Below are positions 49,943-59,033 of a DNA stretch of 64,000 nt, in pieces. This stretch comes from Synechococcus sp. A10-1-5-1 (GTDB lineage Bacteria > Cyanobacteriota > Cyanobacteriia > PCC-6307 > Cyanobiaceae). The DNA lies in NCBI RefSeq assembly GCF_023115425.1, contig NZ_CP096032.1:620001-684000 (forward strand), in the 5' to 3' direction. The translations under genes and the position numbers were made by a program. The notes beneath the pieces are model-generated. The model was not told the DNA's origin. It saw only the letters and a list, made by a program, of their open reading frames with translations, and searched no databases. Positions within the stretch are counted from its first letter, which is position 1; each line of letters starts with the position of its first letter.

Positions 49943-52581
49943 AGATTAGCGACGCAGAAAGTCCCTGGCATGCCATCGATGCCAATAAGGTCTGGGAGTT
50001 AGTTGGATCAAGCATTGAGGGACTGAGTACTCAAGAAGCAACAAGACGGTTGCAGGAGACAGGAGCCAATGTCTTACCTCAACCTGCATCACCGAACCTT
50101 ATACACACACTCTTACGACAGCTGAAGAGTCCGCTCATTGCTGTCCTTGGCGTGGCAGCCATGCTCTCTGCCGTCGTAGGAGATGAGAAAGATGCACTAT
50201 TGATCAGTGCGGTGGTAGCCGTCAATGCAGTCATAGGTGGCTTGCAGGAATGGAAAGCACATGCTCGCTGCTTTGCACTACGCCAATTGATCAAAGTGCA
50301 AGCAATCGTCTTACGTGATCGAAAGAAGGTTGAACTCAATTCAGAAAGTCTTGTGATTGGTGATGCAATATGGCTCGAAAGCGGTCAAGTCGTTCCCGCC
50401 GATGTGAGGTTGGTCGATAGCCACAATCTTGAAATCGACGAATCGCTACTAACTGGTGAATCAGGAGCGGTACAAAAAAGGGCGAAAGGGTTCATAGCAG
50501 CGAAAACCCCCCTGGCTGAGCGGGGCACCATGGCCTATGCAGGGACAACAGTCAGTCGGGGGAGAGGACTTGGAGTCGTTGTAGCAACCGGTAAAACAAC
50601 CGAGGTTGGAGACCTCGCATCAGATCTTCAAACCGTGCCACCAGGAAAACCACCTCTTGTGGTTCGCATGGATCTCTTCAGTAAGAGAGTTGGTGTATTC
50701 GTGATCATCTCTGCCGCTGCTGTTGGCTGGCTATCGATTGCTCAAGGGGGAACAGACCTTTTAACGGCATTAAAACTGGCAGTAGCTCTAGCGGTCTCCG
50801 CTATCCCTGAAGGATTACCGGTGGCATTAACGGTCGCCTTATCGGTAGCAAGCCATCGAATGGCAAAACAGAAGGTGATTGTCCGTCGACTTCCCGCCGT
50901 AGAAGGTCTTGGAAGTTGCACCCTAATTGCAAGTGATAAAACAGGAACACTGACCTACAATCAACTCTCAGTTCAAGAGGTAGTATTAAGGGGAGAGCCT
51001 CCAATTAGACTAGTTCTTCACCAGAAAGAAAAAAGAGAAAATCCCAGACAGCTGGAGAGATTACTTCCGATAGCTCGCTGCGCTGTACTCTGTAATGAGG
51101 GCGAGGTTTATAAAAAGGACGACTGGTGGGAAGGGCGTGGAGATCCGACTGATCAAGCATTGTTGATCATGGGAATTGAACTCGGTGTATCAAAGCAGAA
51201 GGAGTTGCTTGAGCAGCCGCAGTGCAACACAATTCCCTTCGAACCGGAGCAGCGTTATGCAGCAAGTTTTCACCAAAGAGATGATGGGGAAGTCATGGTG
51301 GCGGTCAAAGGAGCGCCTGAGAGAATCATCCCAATGTGTCAGCCAGAGGCACAGTGGGGAATTGAGGCAGCTGAAGAACTAGCGAATCGAGGACTACGAG
51401 TACTCGCCCTAGCTTCAGGAACCACCAGTAAGAGTGCCCTAGAAGAGACAACACCTTCTGAACCAGGGAACTTGCAGCTATTGGGTGTGATCGGATTAAG
51501 AGACCCCCTACGCAGAGGGGCAAAGGAAGCCATTGATCAATGCCACCAGGCCGGTATCAGAGTCTGGATCGTCACGGGAGATCACCCTACGACTGCAGGA
51601 ATCGTTGGGAAGGAATTAGGGATCATCAAAAATACCCTTGATGTCGTCACTGGGGCTGAAATCGAGGCAGCCAGTCCAGAAAGCCTAAAAAGAATCGTCT
51701 CTCGAGCTAATGTTTATGCAAGGGTATCCCCACATCAAAAGCTCTTATTGGTTGAGCAAGCACAGAAAGCTGGTGAATTCGTTGCGGTAACGGGGGATGG
51801 TGTGAATGATGCTCCGGCCCTCCGTGCAGCTCAGATCGGCATCGCAATGGGACGTGCAGGAACAGACGTTGCGCGTGATGCGGCTGATTTGATCCTGCTT
51901 GATGATGGTTTTCCATCAATCGTAGATGGAATCCAACAAGGGCGAATTGCTTACGACAATGTTCGAAAGGTCATCGTCCTTCTTGTGTCTTGTGGCGCAG
52001 CAGAAATCACAGTACTCGCACTAGCCGTTGGATTCTCGCTCCCACTACCACTTCTTCCAGTTCAATTGCTATGGCTGAACCTCGTCACCAATGGGATCCA
52101 AGATGTTGCTCTTGCATTCGAACCGGAAGAGGGAGATGTGCTTAAACGAAGGCCCAGGCCGCCGCAGGAAGCGGTGTTTAATGGGCTGCTAATCAAACGC
52201 ACTGCGCTTGCGGCTGTCGTTATGGGTGGAGTCGGATTTATTTTATTTTCTGAGTTACTGAAACACGGCTGGGGTGTGGAACAGGCGCGGAACGCATTAC
52301 TGCTTCAGATGGTCATGTTTGAGACGGTGCAAGCCGGTAACAGCAGACTGGAAAGAAAGTCCGTCTTCCAGGATCAGCCCTGGCACTCACCGGTGGTCGT
52401 AGCGGGTACAGCCGGTGGCTTCGCACTCCACGTTTGGATGATGAACTGGGGTGTGGGGTCAGCAGCCCTCGGAACTGGGCCACTACCAGTCGATCTATGG
52501 CTTGTGATCAGCGGACTGAGCTTGTGCCCTTTGGTTGCGGTCGAGATCCAGAAGACATTGGTAAGGCGGAAGGTCCTTTAA
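49939..52581 (+). CDS. P2-type cation-transporting ATPase
   Basis: An 880-residue pump. N-terminal cation-ATPase domain, TM4 motif AVSAIPEGLP, phosphorylation site DKTGTLT at D333, GDGVNDAPAL hinge, and the TM6 region LWLNLVTNGIQDVALAFEP. TGES (LLTGESGAV) is in the actuator domain. The TM4 PEGLP places it in the P2 group (Ca2+, or less certainly Na+/Mn2+). The usual D of NLVTDG in TM6 is N here, as in some bacterial relatives, so ion choice is open. Its 3' end overlaps the RHH copy C frame on the opposite strand. Confidence 0.93.
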   Translation: MKISDAESPWHAIDANKVWELVGSSIEGLSTQEATRRLQETGANVLPQPASPNLIHTLLRQLKSPLIAVLGVAAMLSAVVGDEKDALLISAVVAVNAVIGGLQEWKAHARCFALRQLIKVQAIVLRDRKKVELNSESLVIGDAIWLESGQVVPADVRLVDSHNLEIDESLLTGESGAVQKRAKGFIAAKTPLAERGTMAYAGTTVSRGRGLGVVVATGKTTEVGDLASDLQTVPPGKPPLVVRMDLFSKRVGVFVIISAAAVGWLSIAQGGTDLLTALKLAVALAVSAIPEGLPVALTVALSVASHRMAKQKVIVRRLPAVEGLGSCTLIASDKTGTLTYNQLSVQEVVLRGEPPIRLVLHQKEKRENPRQLERLLPIARCAVLCNEGEVYKKDDWWEGRGDPTDQALLIMGIELGVSKQKELLEQPQCNTIPFEPEQRYAASFHQRDDGEVMVAVKGAPERIIPMCQPEAQWGIEAAEELANRGLRVLALASGTTSKSALEETTPSEPGNLQLLGVIGLRDPLRRGAKEAIDQCHQAGIRVWIVTGDHPTTAGIVGKELGIIKNTLDVVTGAEIEAASPESLKRIVSRANVYARVSPHQKLLLVEQAQKAGEFVAVTGDGVNDAPALRAAQIGIAMGRAGTDVARDAADLILLDDGFPSIVDGIQQGRIAYDNVRKVIVLLVSCGAAEITVLALAVGFSLPLPLLPVQLLWLNLVTNGIQDVALAFEPEEGDVLKRRPRPPQEAVFNGLLIKRTALAAVVMGGVGFILFSELLKHGWGVEQARNALLLQMVMFETVQAGNSRLERKSVFQDQPWHSPVVVAGTAGGFALHVWMMNWGVGSAALGTGPLPVDLWLVISGLSLCPLVAVEIQKTLVRRKVL

Positions 52582-52741
52582 CGCCACTCAGGCTGCTCTC
52601 AAGGAGATAGGCCGCAAGATTGCTCAACGAACGACCTTCGGCATCACTTCGGCGGACAAGCGCTTCAAATAAGAAATGAGGAAGGGTGATCGATAGTCGC
52701 TGGCTAGAGCGCATGACGGATGGTTTCAACACGTGGCTCAT
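52508..52741 (-). CDS. Ribbon-helix-helix protein, copy C
   Basis: A 77-residue protein from ATG 52741 (52714 possible). QRLSITLPHFLFEALVRRSDAEGRSLSNLAAYLLESSL repeats the core of copies A and B. The C-terminal 24 codons lie antisense to the end of the ATPase gene, a tail-to-tail overlap of 74 bp. This end is Ser/Pro-rich and probably not structured. Confidence 0.7.
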   Translation of the reverse strand: MSHVLKPSVMRSSQRLSITLPHFLFEALVRRSDAEGRSLSNLAAYLLESSLSGVKGPSALPMSSGSRPQPKGTSSVR

Positions 52742-52819
52742 GCCCCAGGGGTCGTTGATCCAACCCTCGGCGAATCTCGGCCTAAATCTCAAGTCCCGCA
52801 CAAGGGACACGTCCCTAAA

Positions 52820-52954
52820 TCAGGACCCCATGAGTGTTTCACCGCAGACATAGAATGCCAAGAACGCAGACAGGGCAATGAAGTGAAGCATCGCGCCCAG
52901 GAAAACGTCAGCCGGCCATGATGTAGAAAGGATGTAGAAGGCTGTAGAACCCAT
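52820..52954 (-). CDS. Possible 44-residue membrane peptide
   Basis: MGSTAFYILSTSWPADVFLGAMLHFIALSAFLAFYVC... has one clear span and a Ser/Trp-rich N-terminus. Its ATG overlaps the proposed TTG start of the divergent LuxR gene, so at most one of the two starts is right as drawn. Confidence 0.35.
   Translation of the reverse strand: MGSTAFYILSTSWPADVFLGAMLHFIALSAFLAFYVCGETLMGS
52920..52949. promoter_or_regulatory. Three phased TGTAGAA repeats before the LuxR-type gene
   Basis: TGTAGAA occurs at 52922, 52933 and 52943, spaced 11 and 10 bp (one helical turn). The first two share GATGTAGAA. They lie 5-32 bp before the start and could be binding sites for an autoregulator. Confidence 0.5.
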
Positions 52955-53559
52955 TGAAGGCACTGTTTCTCCACGAGAACACCATGTGCCTTGCGCTAGG
53001 GAGTCTTCTTGCTGAAGCATGGGACTTCCATGTGCTGGAACTGTTCACGGATACAGAATCCGCCATCACTTGGATCGAACAAGAAAAGCCAGACCTCCTA
53101 ATCAGCGAGTGGAAATCAGGAGACATCGATTCGAAACGCTCAGTAGATGCACTCATTAAGACGAATCCATCGGGGAAAATCATTTTTATCAGCACAACTC
53201 GAGAACAACGAGACATTCCCGCCAAGCTTCTCCCTTTTATAATAGGGGTCGTTGACAAGTCAAAGGGATGGAATGAGCTGAACGAAGCACTTCGACGATG
53301 GAATGCAGCTCAACACGTAGACAAACAAATAAAAGCAAAGATTAATCTAGAAGAACTAAGTCGACTGGCTCCAAGAGAACTGCGCCTGTTATGTGAGCTA
53401 GGTAAAGGACGCGTCAACAAGGAGATCGCACAATCACTAGAACTTTCACAGAATACCGTAGCGACTTATCGCAAGATCATTGCTCAGAAGCTAAGGATTA
53501 GCGGATCTGAGCTGGTTCGTGTAGCCGTATTAGCGCGGTGCCTTAACTTATGTGATTAA
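52954..53559 (+). CDS. LuxR-type regulator with degenerate receiver domain
   Basis: A 201-residue protein. The N-terminal ~115 residues follow a receiver fold (KALFLHE, PDLLISEWKSG, KIIFIST, VVDKSKG) but the phospho-accepting Asp is E52, and the acidic pair after the first strand is H-E. The C-terminal HTH (RLAPRELRLLCELGKGRVNKEIAQSLELSQNTVATYRKIIAQKL) is intact. Start TTG 52954 gives the first receiver strand; the next ATG would cut it. It lies upstream of the trehalose genes and may control them (inference). Confidence 0.82.
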   Translation: MKALFLHENTMCLALGSLLAEAWDFHVLELFTDTESAITWIEQEKPDLLISEWKSGDIDSKRSVDALIKTNPSGKIIFISTTREQRDIPAKLLPFIIGVVDKSKGWNELNEALRRWNAAQHVDKQIKAKINLEELSRLAPRELRLLCELGKGRVNKEIAQSLELSQNTVATYRKIIAQKLRISGSELVRVAVLARCLNLCD

Positions 53560-53822
53560 CAAGCTTTCATACGATCAATCCGTCAAGGATCACTCCAAGG
53601 TAAAGAACAAGTTCAAGTCCATCGGTCGTAGGCAGACGAAGGACCAGTGAATCAGTCGAGATCTTGTGAAGAGAGGCGGAGGTGCGGTAGGTCACGGTCA
53701 AAAAGCATCACTGGAAGTACTGGTCTGCACAGATAACGCTGAGGAACTGCGGCTTAAGTGAGGTGCGACAGACCTCGTCTTGAAAACAAGACCATCATGA
53801 AGAAGGCATCCACCTGATATTC

Positions 53823-55388
53823 ATGCAGTCCACAAATGTGCCGATGAGTATCGGTGAATCAAATAATACCAATCACTGCACACGACAACAACTTCAGGAG
53901 TTACTACAGAACAGCTTCGGAGATCTCCCGATGTTGTTGGTCTCCAATCGAGAACCTTGGATCCATTCTCATTGCGACAATGGATGGATTGAAGCCAATC
54001 GCCCGGCCAGCGGCTTGGTTACCGCATTAGAGCCATTCGCTGAAGCAACGGGTGGGACGTGGATTGCCCATGGAAGCGGAAATGCCGATCGTTGCACAGT
54101 CGATGAAAAAGATGCCGTAAATGTTCCACCAGATATGCCTCAGTATCGCCTGCGGCGCGTATGGCTTAGCAAAGCTGAAGTCGAAGACTACTACTCAAAT
54201 TTGTCTAACCGCGGATTATGGCCTCTTTGCCATGTTGCATTTGTAGCACCCTTGTTTGAGCATCACCACTGGCAAGTCTACCGAGAAGTTAATCAGCGTT
54301 TTGCTGAGGTGATTCTTGAAGAGGCCGCAGGAAAGCCAGCCTTGGTCTTTATACAGGACTATCACCTAAGCCTTGTCTCACGGATACTGCGTGAAGCAAA
54401 TCCAAATCTAATTACCGTTCAGTTTTGGCACGTACCTTGGCCAAACCGAGAGGTGTTAAGAACATTTCCCTACGCCGATGAACTCATACATGGATTACTT
54501 GGGAATGATCTACTGGGATTCCAGAGCAAATCCCACGCGCATAACTTTCTTGATGCAGCTGACCGGCTAGTCGAAGCGCGGGTTGATCTAGAGCAAGAAC
54601 AAGTCTCACAAAATGGGCATCGAACACTTGTTGGCAGCTACCCAATCAGTATCGACTTTGACTATTGGAATGAGGTTGGAGCAAGCGATGAGGTTGACTT
54701 AAGCATGAAGCAATGGATCAGTGAACTGAACCTAGAAACTGATCAGCTGTTGATTGTTGGCATGGAGCGACTGGATTACACAAAAGGCTTAATGCAAAGA
54801 CTGCATGCTATTGATCGCCTTTTGCAACTTGATCCATCTCTAAAAGGGCGACTTCAAGTTGTCCAACTACTAGTTAGTTCACGTGGGACAATTAGTGAAT
54901 ATCGGATCCTTCGTCAAGAGATTGAAGCATTGACTAGGCAGATTAATCGACGCTGGGCAGACGGCGGCTGGAGGCCGATTCAGCTAAAGATTGAAGACCG
55001 AAGTTTGATCGATCGCGTTGCTCTACTGCGTTTGGGACGCTGTTGTGTCGTCAGCTCTCTGCACGACGGGATGAATCTGGTGGCAAAAGAGTTCGTTGCT
55101 TCTCGCTCTGATGGTGATGGAACTCTGGTACTCAGCAGATTCACTGGCAGCGCGCAGGAACTGACGGGTGCGCTACTGGTCAATCCCTATTCCGTAGAGG
55201 CCCTGGCTCAGAGCATGCAGCGGGCGCTTTTGATGCCAGAGCGAGAAAGGCGCATGCGCATGACTCAGATGAGAAAACAAGTGGCCGATCAGAATATCTA
55301 TCAATGGGGCAGCTCGATTGTTTCTGACATCCAGCGAGTCAGGCAGCGCAAGGCTCTGAAGTCAGACGTAAGCACATTAACAGTTTAG
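53823..55388 (+). CDS. otsA: Trehalose-6-phosphate synthase (GT20)
   Basis: A 521-residue glycosyltransferase joining UDP- or ADP-glucose with glucose-6-phosphate. Segments: LLVSNREPW, NRPASGLVTAL, QDYHLSLVSRILRE, FWHVPWPNREVLRTFP, GMERLDYTKGLMQRL and SSLHDGMNLVAKEFVASR. These are GT20 signatures; glucosylglycerol-phosphate synthase is the main alternative in cyanobacteria, but the treS and phosphatase neighbours favour trehalose. A start at residue 8 is possible. The gene is AT-richer than core genes. 263 bp of non-coding sequence precede it, with a short hairpin GTCTTG-AAAA-CAAGAC at 53776-53791. Confidence 0.85.
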   Translation: MQSTNVPMSIGESNNTNHCTRQQLQELLQNSFGDLPMLLVSNREPWIHSHCDNGWIEANRPASGLVTALEPFAEATGGTWIAHGSGNADRCTVDEKDAVNVPPDMPQYRLRRVWLSKAEVEDYYSNLSNRGLWPLCHVAFVAPLFEHHHWQVYREVNQRFAEVILEEAAGKPALVFIQDYHLSLVSRILREANPNLITVQFWHVPWPNREVLRTFPYADELIHGLLGNDLLGFQSKSHAHNFLDAADRLVEARVDLEQEQVSQNGHRTLVGSYPISIDFDYWNEVGASDEVDLSMKQWISELNLETDQLLIVGMERLDYTKGLMQRLHAIDRLLQLDPSLKGRLQVVQLLVSSRGTISEYRILRQEIEALTRQINRRWADGGWRPIQLKIEDRSLIDRVALLRLGRCCVVSSLHDGMNLVAKEFVASRSDGDGTLVLSRFTGSAQELTGALLVNPYSVEALAQSMQRALLMPERERRMRMTQMRKQVADQNIYQWGSSIVSDIQRVRQRKALKSDVSTLTV

Positions 55389-55427
55389 CCCTAGCAAACA
55401 TCCACAGTCCAATCCATAGACAATCAA

Positions 55428-57080
55428 ATGCCTGAGTTCCACGCATCAGATAACAAACCAAGCTGGTTCATCGATGCAATCTTCTATCAGGTCTATGTAC
55501 GTGGCTTTAAAGACAGTGGCAAGGATGGAAAGGGGGACTTGCAGGGTTTAATTGAAAAACTAGACTATATCCAGAACCTGGGCGTAAGTTGCCTATGGCT
55601 GATGCCGATTTTTCCATCACCACTTCGTGATGATGGATATGATGTATCAGATTTCTTTAGTATAGATCCGTCGATTGGAAGCCTTAGTGATCTTAAAGAA
55701 TTAACAGAGGCAGCCCATGAACGAGATCTCCATGTCATTACCGACCTGGTCATCAGCCATACCTCTGATCAGCATTCTTGGTTTCAACAGGCAAGACTAG
55801 TACGTGATTCGAAATACCACTCATACTATGTCTGGAGTGATCATGATCAGGGTTACTCCCAAGCAAGGGTTATCTTTCCTGACACGGAGGACTCAAATTG
55901 GGCTTGGGAGCATCAACTTAAGCAGTACTACTGGCATCGGTTTTTCTCACACCAACCCGACCTTAACTATGACAATCCGGAAGTTCAAGAAGCCCTACTC
56001 AATACAATGCGATTCTGGCTTGATCTAGGCATTGATGGCTTTCGAGTGGATGCTGTTCCTTATCTTTTTGAAAGGGAAGGAACAGATTGCGAAAACCTGC
56101 CAGAAACTCACGCTTTTTGCCGGCGAATGAGACAACTAATTGACAGCGAATATCCCGGCAGGATGCTACTGGCAGAAGCCAATCAATGGCCAGATGACCT
56201 TGTTCAATACTTTGGAAATGGAGACGAATTTCATATGGCCTTCAACTTCCCGTTGATGCCACGACTATTTCTAGCTCTAAGGAAAGAAGACAGTCAACCG
56301 ATCGTTGACTGCATCTCCCAGCTCCCCGAAATACCAGATAACTGCCAATGGGCTACTTTTCTGCGCAACCATGATGAACTAACACTTGAGATGGTAACCG
56401 ATGCTGATCGCGATTACCTCTATAGCGAATACGCAAATGATCCCCGCATGAAGCTCAATGAAGGGATAAGGAGAAGGCTTTCTCCCCTGGTAGATCACGA
56501 TCGACGAAGAATTGAATTGATGTACAGCTTGCTATTGAGCCTTCCCGGTGCACCCGTGATCTACTACGGCGACGAAATTGGAATGGGGGACAATATATTT
56601 CTGGGTGATCGCAACGGTGTGCGCACACCAATGCAATGGAGTGACGATCGAAATGCTGGCTTCTCGAGTGCTGACCCCTCAATGCTCTACCAACCAGTCA
56701 TCACCGATCCCATTTACAACTATCAAGCCGTCAATGTCGATGCTCAGTTACGTTCACCTGCTTCTCTCTTGCATTGGCTACGCCACCAAATCAGGATGAG
56801 GCGAAGTCAACCTCTTTTTAGCCGTGGAGATATTCAGTTTCTGCGTTCAAACAACCGCAGCGTACTGAGTTTCACCCGTAGCCATCAAGGAACGACCGCT
56901 TTGTTATTACACAACCTCTCAAATACTGTGCAGCCTGTGGAGATTGACCTTTCCAGTCATATCAGTTTTCGGCCCATGCACTGCAATGGAGTCCATGGCT
57001 TCCCTGTGATAACGGATCAGCCCTATTTTTTAAATCTAGCCCCTTACGAATCACTCTGGTTTTTACTAGAACAAGCATGA
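55428..57080 (+). CDS. treS: Trehalose synthase (maltose glucosyltransferase)
   Basis: A 550-residue GH13 enzyme interconverting maltose and trehalose. FIDAIFYQVYVRGFKDS, DYIQNLGVSCLWLMPIFPSPLRDDGYD, GIDGFRVDAVPYLFEREG (nucleophile Asp), LLAEANQWPDD (acid/base Glu) and LRNHDELTLEMV (transition-state Asp) follow the TreS order exactly. The fused maltokinase domain seen in some homologues is absent. It lies 39 bp after otsA and overlaps otsB. Confidence 0.93.
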   Translation: MPEFHASDNKPSWFIDAIFYQVYVRGFKDSGKDGKGDLQGLIEKLDYIQNLGVSCLWLMPIFPSPLRDDGYDVSDFFSIDPSIGSLSDLKELTEAAHERDLHVITDLVISHTSDQHSWFQQARLVRDSKYHSYYVWSDHDQGYSQARVIFPDTEDSNWAWEHQLKQYYWHRFFSHQPDLNYDNPEVQEALLNTMRFWLDLGIDGFRVDAVPYLFEREGTDCENLPETHAFCRRMRQLIDSEYPGRMLLAEANQWPDDLVQYFGNGDEFHMAFNFPLMPRLFLALRKEDSQPIVDCISQLPEIPDNCQWATFLRNHDELTLEMVTDADRDYLYSEYANDPRMKLNEGIRRRLSPLVDHDRRRIELMYSLLLSLPGAPVIYYGDEIGMGDNIFLGDRNGVRTPMQWSDDRNAGFSSADPSMLYQPVITDPIYNYQAVNVDAQLRSPASLLHWLRHQIRMRRSQPLFSRGDIQFLRSNNRSVLSFTRSHQGTTALLLHNLSNTVQPVEIDLSSHISFRPMHCNGVHGFPVITDQPYFLNLAPYESLWFLLEQA

Positions 57081-57892
57081 TGGGAATTGAATTGCTAACT
57101 GATTTAGCAAACAAGGTTCCAACAATCCTGCTCTACCTCGATTTTGATGGCACCTTGGTCAATCTTCGGGCCAACCCTGAGCACTGCACAATTCAGCCCA
57201 GGTTGGCCAAGGTTCTAGAGGATTTCAGCCGATTGAGCGGTGTCGATCTTGCAGTGATTAGTGGGCGCTCGCTCGCGGATCTTTCCCGTCGATTGCCTAT
57301 GGACCAAAGTTGCATCAATCTCGCAGGAAACCATGGTCTAGAACTGAAGTTGCGCGGAGATGTTTGGCAAGACCCTCGCGCGGTTGCTTTACAGGGACAT
57401 CTCGATCAGTTTGAAGCAGAGGCCAGAGAACGCCTGAAAGGACTTGCGGGCGCATGGGTGGAGCACAAGGGCTTGAGCCTGAGCCTGCACGGGCGCCAAC
57501 TGAGTCCGGCGAAACAAGCTGAGATGGAACAGCGACTTGCACCTTTGCTTGGGGAACTGAAAAGGACCTCTTTACTGCAATTACGAAGGGGACGACGGGT
57601 TTTGGAGATCAGACCGGCTTTTGACCATGGCAAAGCGGAAGCAGCCCAACGCCTCGAGCGTGATGCTCGTCGACGCGGGGTGTGCTCAACCGCAAACCAT
57701 CGCCTACCCCTGAAGCTGTATTTCGGAGACGATGACACCGATGAAGATGTATTCCAGCAATGGCCTGGGGTAGTGGGGGTTCGGGTAGGCCCCTGGAATC
57801 AACCCACCACTGCCTCATTCCGCCTTGGTGGCCCTGCAGGAGTCAACCGCTGGATTCACGCGGTTTTCGGTGCTCGATGCAAGCTGGCCTAG
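57077..57892 (+). CDS. otsB: Trehalose-6-phosphate phosphatase
   Basis: A 271-residue HAD phosphatase. YLDFDGTL (nucleophile Asp), VISGRSLADL, GNHGLEL and YFGDDDTDEDVF are present in order. Its ATG overlaps the treS stop (ATGA), so otsA-treS-otsB is one operon. The coding sequence turns GC-rich within its first 150 bp, while otsA and treS are AT-rich, so the operon looks like a mosaic at the island's right edge. Confidence 0.92.
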   Translation: MMGIELLTDLANKVPTILLYLDFDGTLVNLRANPEHCTIQPRLAKVLEDFSRLSGVDLAVISGRSLADLSRRLPMDQSCINLAGNHGLELKLRGDVWQDPRAVALQGHLDQFEAEARERLKGLAGAWVEHKGLSLSLHGRQLSPAKQAEMEQRLAPLLGELKRTSLLQLRRGRRVLEIRPAFDHGKAEAAQRLERDARRRGVCSTANHRLPLKLYFGDDDTDEDVFQQWPGVVGVRVGPWNQPTTASFRLGGPAGVNRWIHAVFGARCKLA

Positions 57893-58056
57893 CCCCCCAC
57901 TGCCACACAGCCTCCGAGTCCCCTGATGGATTCAGAGTCTGCGTTCCAGGACGGCCTCGATGAAATCGAACGGGTAGGAGCAGGACTCATCACAACGCCG
58001 CATCGTCCGTTCTGTTACGCACCTGTACTTCGATCAAGAGATTCATGCCAGTGCCG

Positions 58057-58788
58057 TCACCAGGTCGTCGCCTCATAGCTCTCCTGTCCCTGCGCGCCAG
58101 AAGCATGACAATGCCGTTGGTTGCCAAAGTGCTTGTGTGCGATCGCCAGTAGCTCAGCGTCCGTACAAGCGGTGTCATCCACCGAGATCGTCTCCACACG
58201 ATCCAAGAGCGCTGGATGGTGTACACCGATGTAGTGCTTCAAAAGCTCTCGAAGATCACTCTGGCCATGGCCATGGCCCAGCAACAAAACCCGATCGGCT
58301 TGATCGATTGCCTCACTCAGAGCCCGTAAATACTCGTAGTCCAGCGGTGCCCGTTGCCCAGCCACATCGCGGTCGTGCCGATGACTTAACCGCTGGTGGC
58401 TACGCCAAAGACCATGGGGTCGCAAATCTGCGGCCTGCACGTTGTCACCACGAAGCCACCACAGGCGAGCCCCGCGATGATCCAGGTGAATCACCAACCG
58501 ATTGGCATGCTCACCCTTGACCTGTGAAGGGGTTGGAAATGGATGCTCTGGAGTCACTCCAGCCAGTTGTAAAAACCAACGGATCCGCGAGATGGCATCC
58601 TCGTCCAGCGGAGCATGCAAGACCATCGTGTTTCCGTTGCTCAGGTGCACCCTCAGACGGTGCTCTGGAAGGTGCTTGACTTTGGCACCAAGGTCCACGA
58701 ACAGGGCCTCCACCGAGGGCAGTTGCAGATTGTGGGGCACTGGATGGGCATAAAGAGCTTGCAGCGTTGCAATGTGCTGGTGCTTCAT
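58057..58788 (-). CDS. Two-domain protein: HicA-like fold plus release-factor-like domain
   Basis: A 243-residue protein from ATG 58788. Residues ~1-80 (HIATLQALYAHPVPHNLQL, EALFVDLGAKVKHLPEHRLRVHLSNGNTMVLHAP) resemble a HicA-type double-stranded-RNA-binding fold with its His retained. Residues ~100-240 (RLVIHLDHRGARLWWL ... ADRVLLLGHGHGQSDLRELLKHYI) resemble the bacterial eRF1-like (baeRF) fold. Function is uncertain; RNA or ribosome association is plausible. No HicB-type antitoxin is adjacent, so a toxin role is unlikely. Confidence 0.6.
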   Translation of the reverse strand: MKHQHIATLQALYAHPVPHNLQLPSVEALFVDLGAKVKHLPEHRLRVHLSNGNTMVLHAPLDEDAISRIRWFLQLAGVTPEHPFPTPSQVKGEHANRLVIHLDHRGARLWWLRGDNVQAADLRPHGLWRSHQRLSHRHDRDVAGQRAPLDYEYLRALSEAIDQADRVLLLGHGHGQSDLRELLKHYIGVHHPALLDRVETISVDDTACTDAELLAIAHKHFGNQRHCHASGAQGQESYEATTW

Positions 58789-59033
58789 CGCCGCAACCAA
58801 GTGGAGACCTATCACGAAGCTATGGATCTCCTGCAGGCAGTACGTCTTGATGCAGCTGATCTGCTGAACAAATCCAGAGAAAAGGAAGAAACATTCAGCT
58901 CAAAGAGCCCTGCTGCGCCGATGCAGCAGAGAAGGACCCTGCAGGATCTGCTAACAGCCCTAGACCAGTGGAGCACCATTGAATTGATGCTGTGTTCCTG
59001 AAAACACGTGATGACAACTCACTGGTGGAGGTG

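Noticed and set aside
58057-58788. HicAB toxin-antitoxin module
   Set aside because: Only a HicA-like fold is present, inside a larger protein, and no HicB-like gene is adjacent.
58615-59001. 128-residue plus-strand frame
   Set aside because: Its first half is antisense to the HicA-like gene and the remainder shows no recognisable domain.
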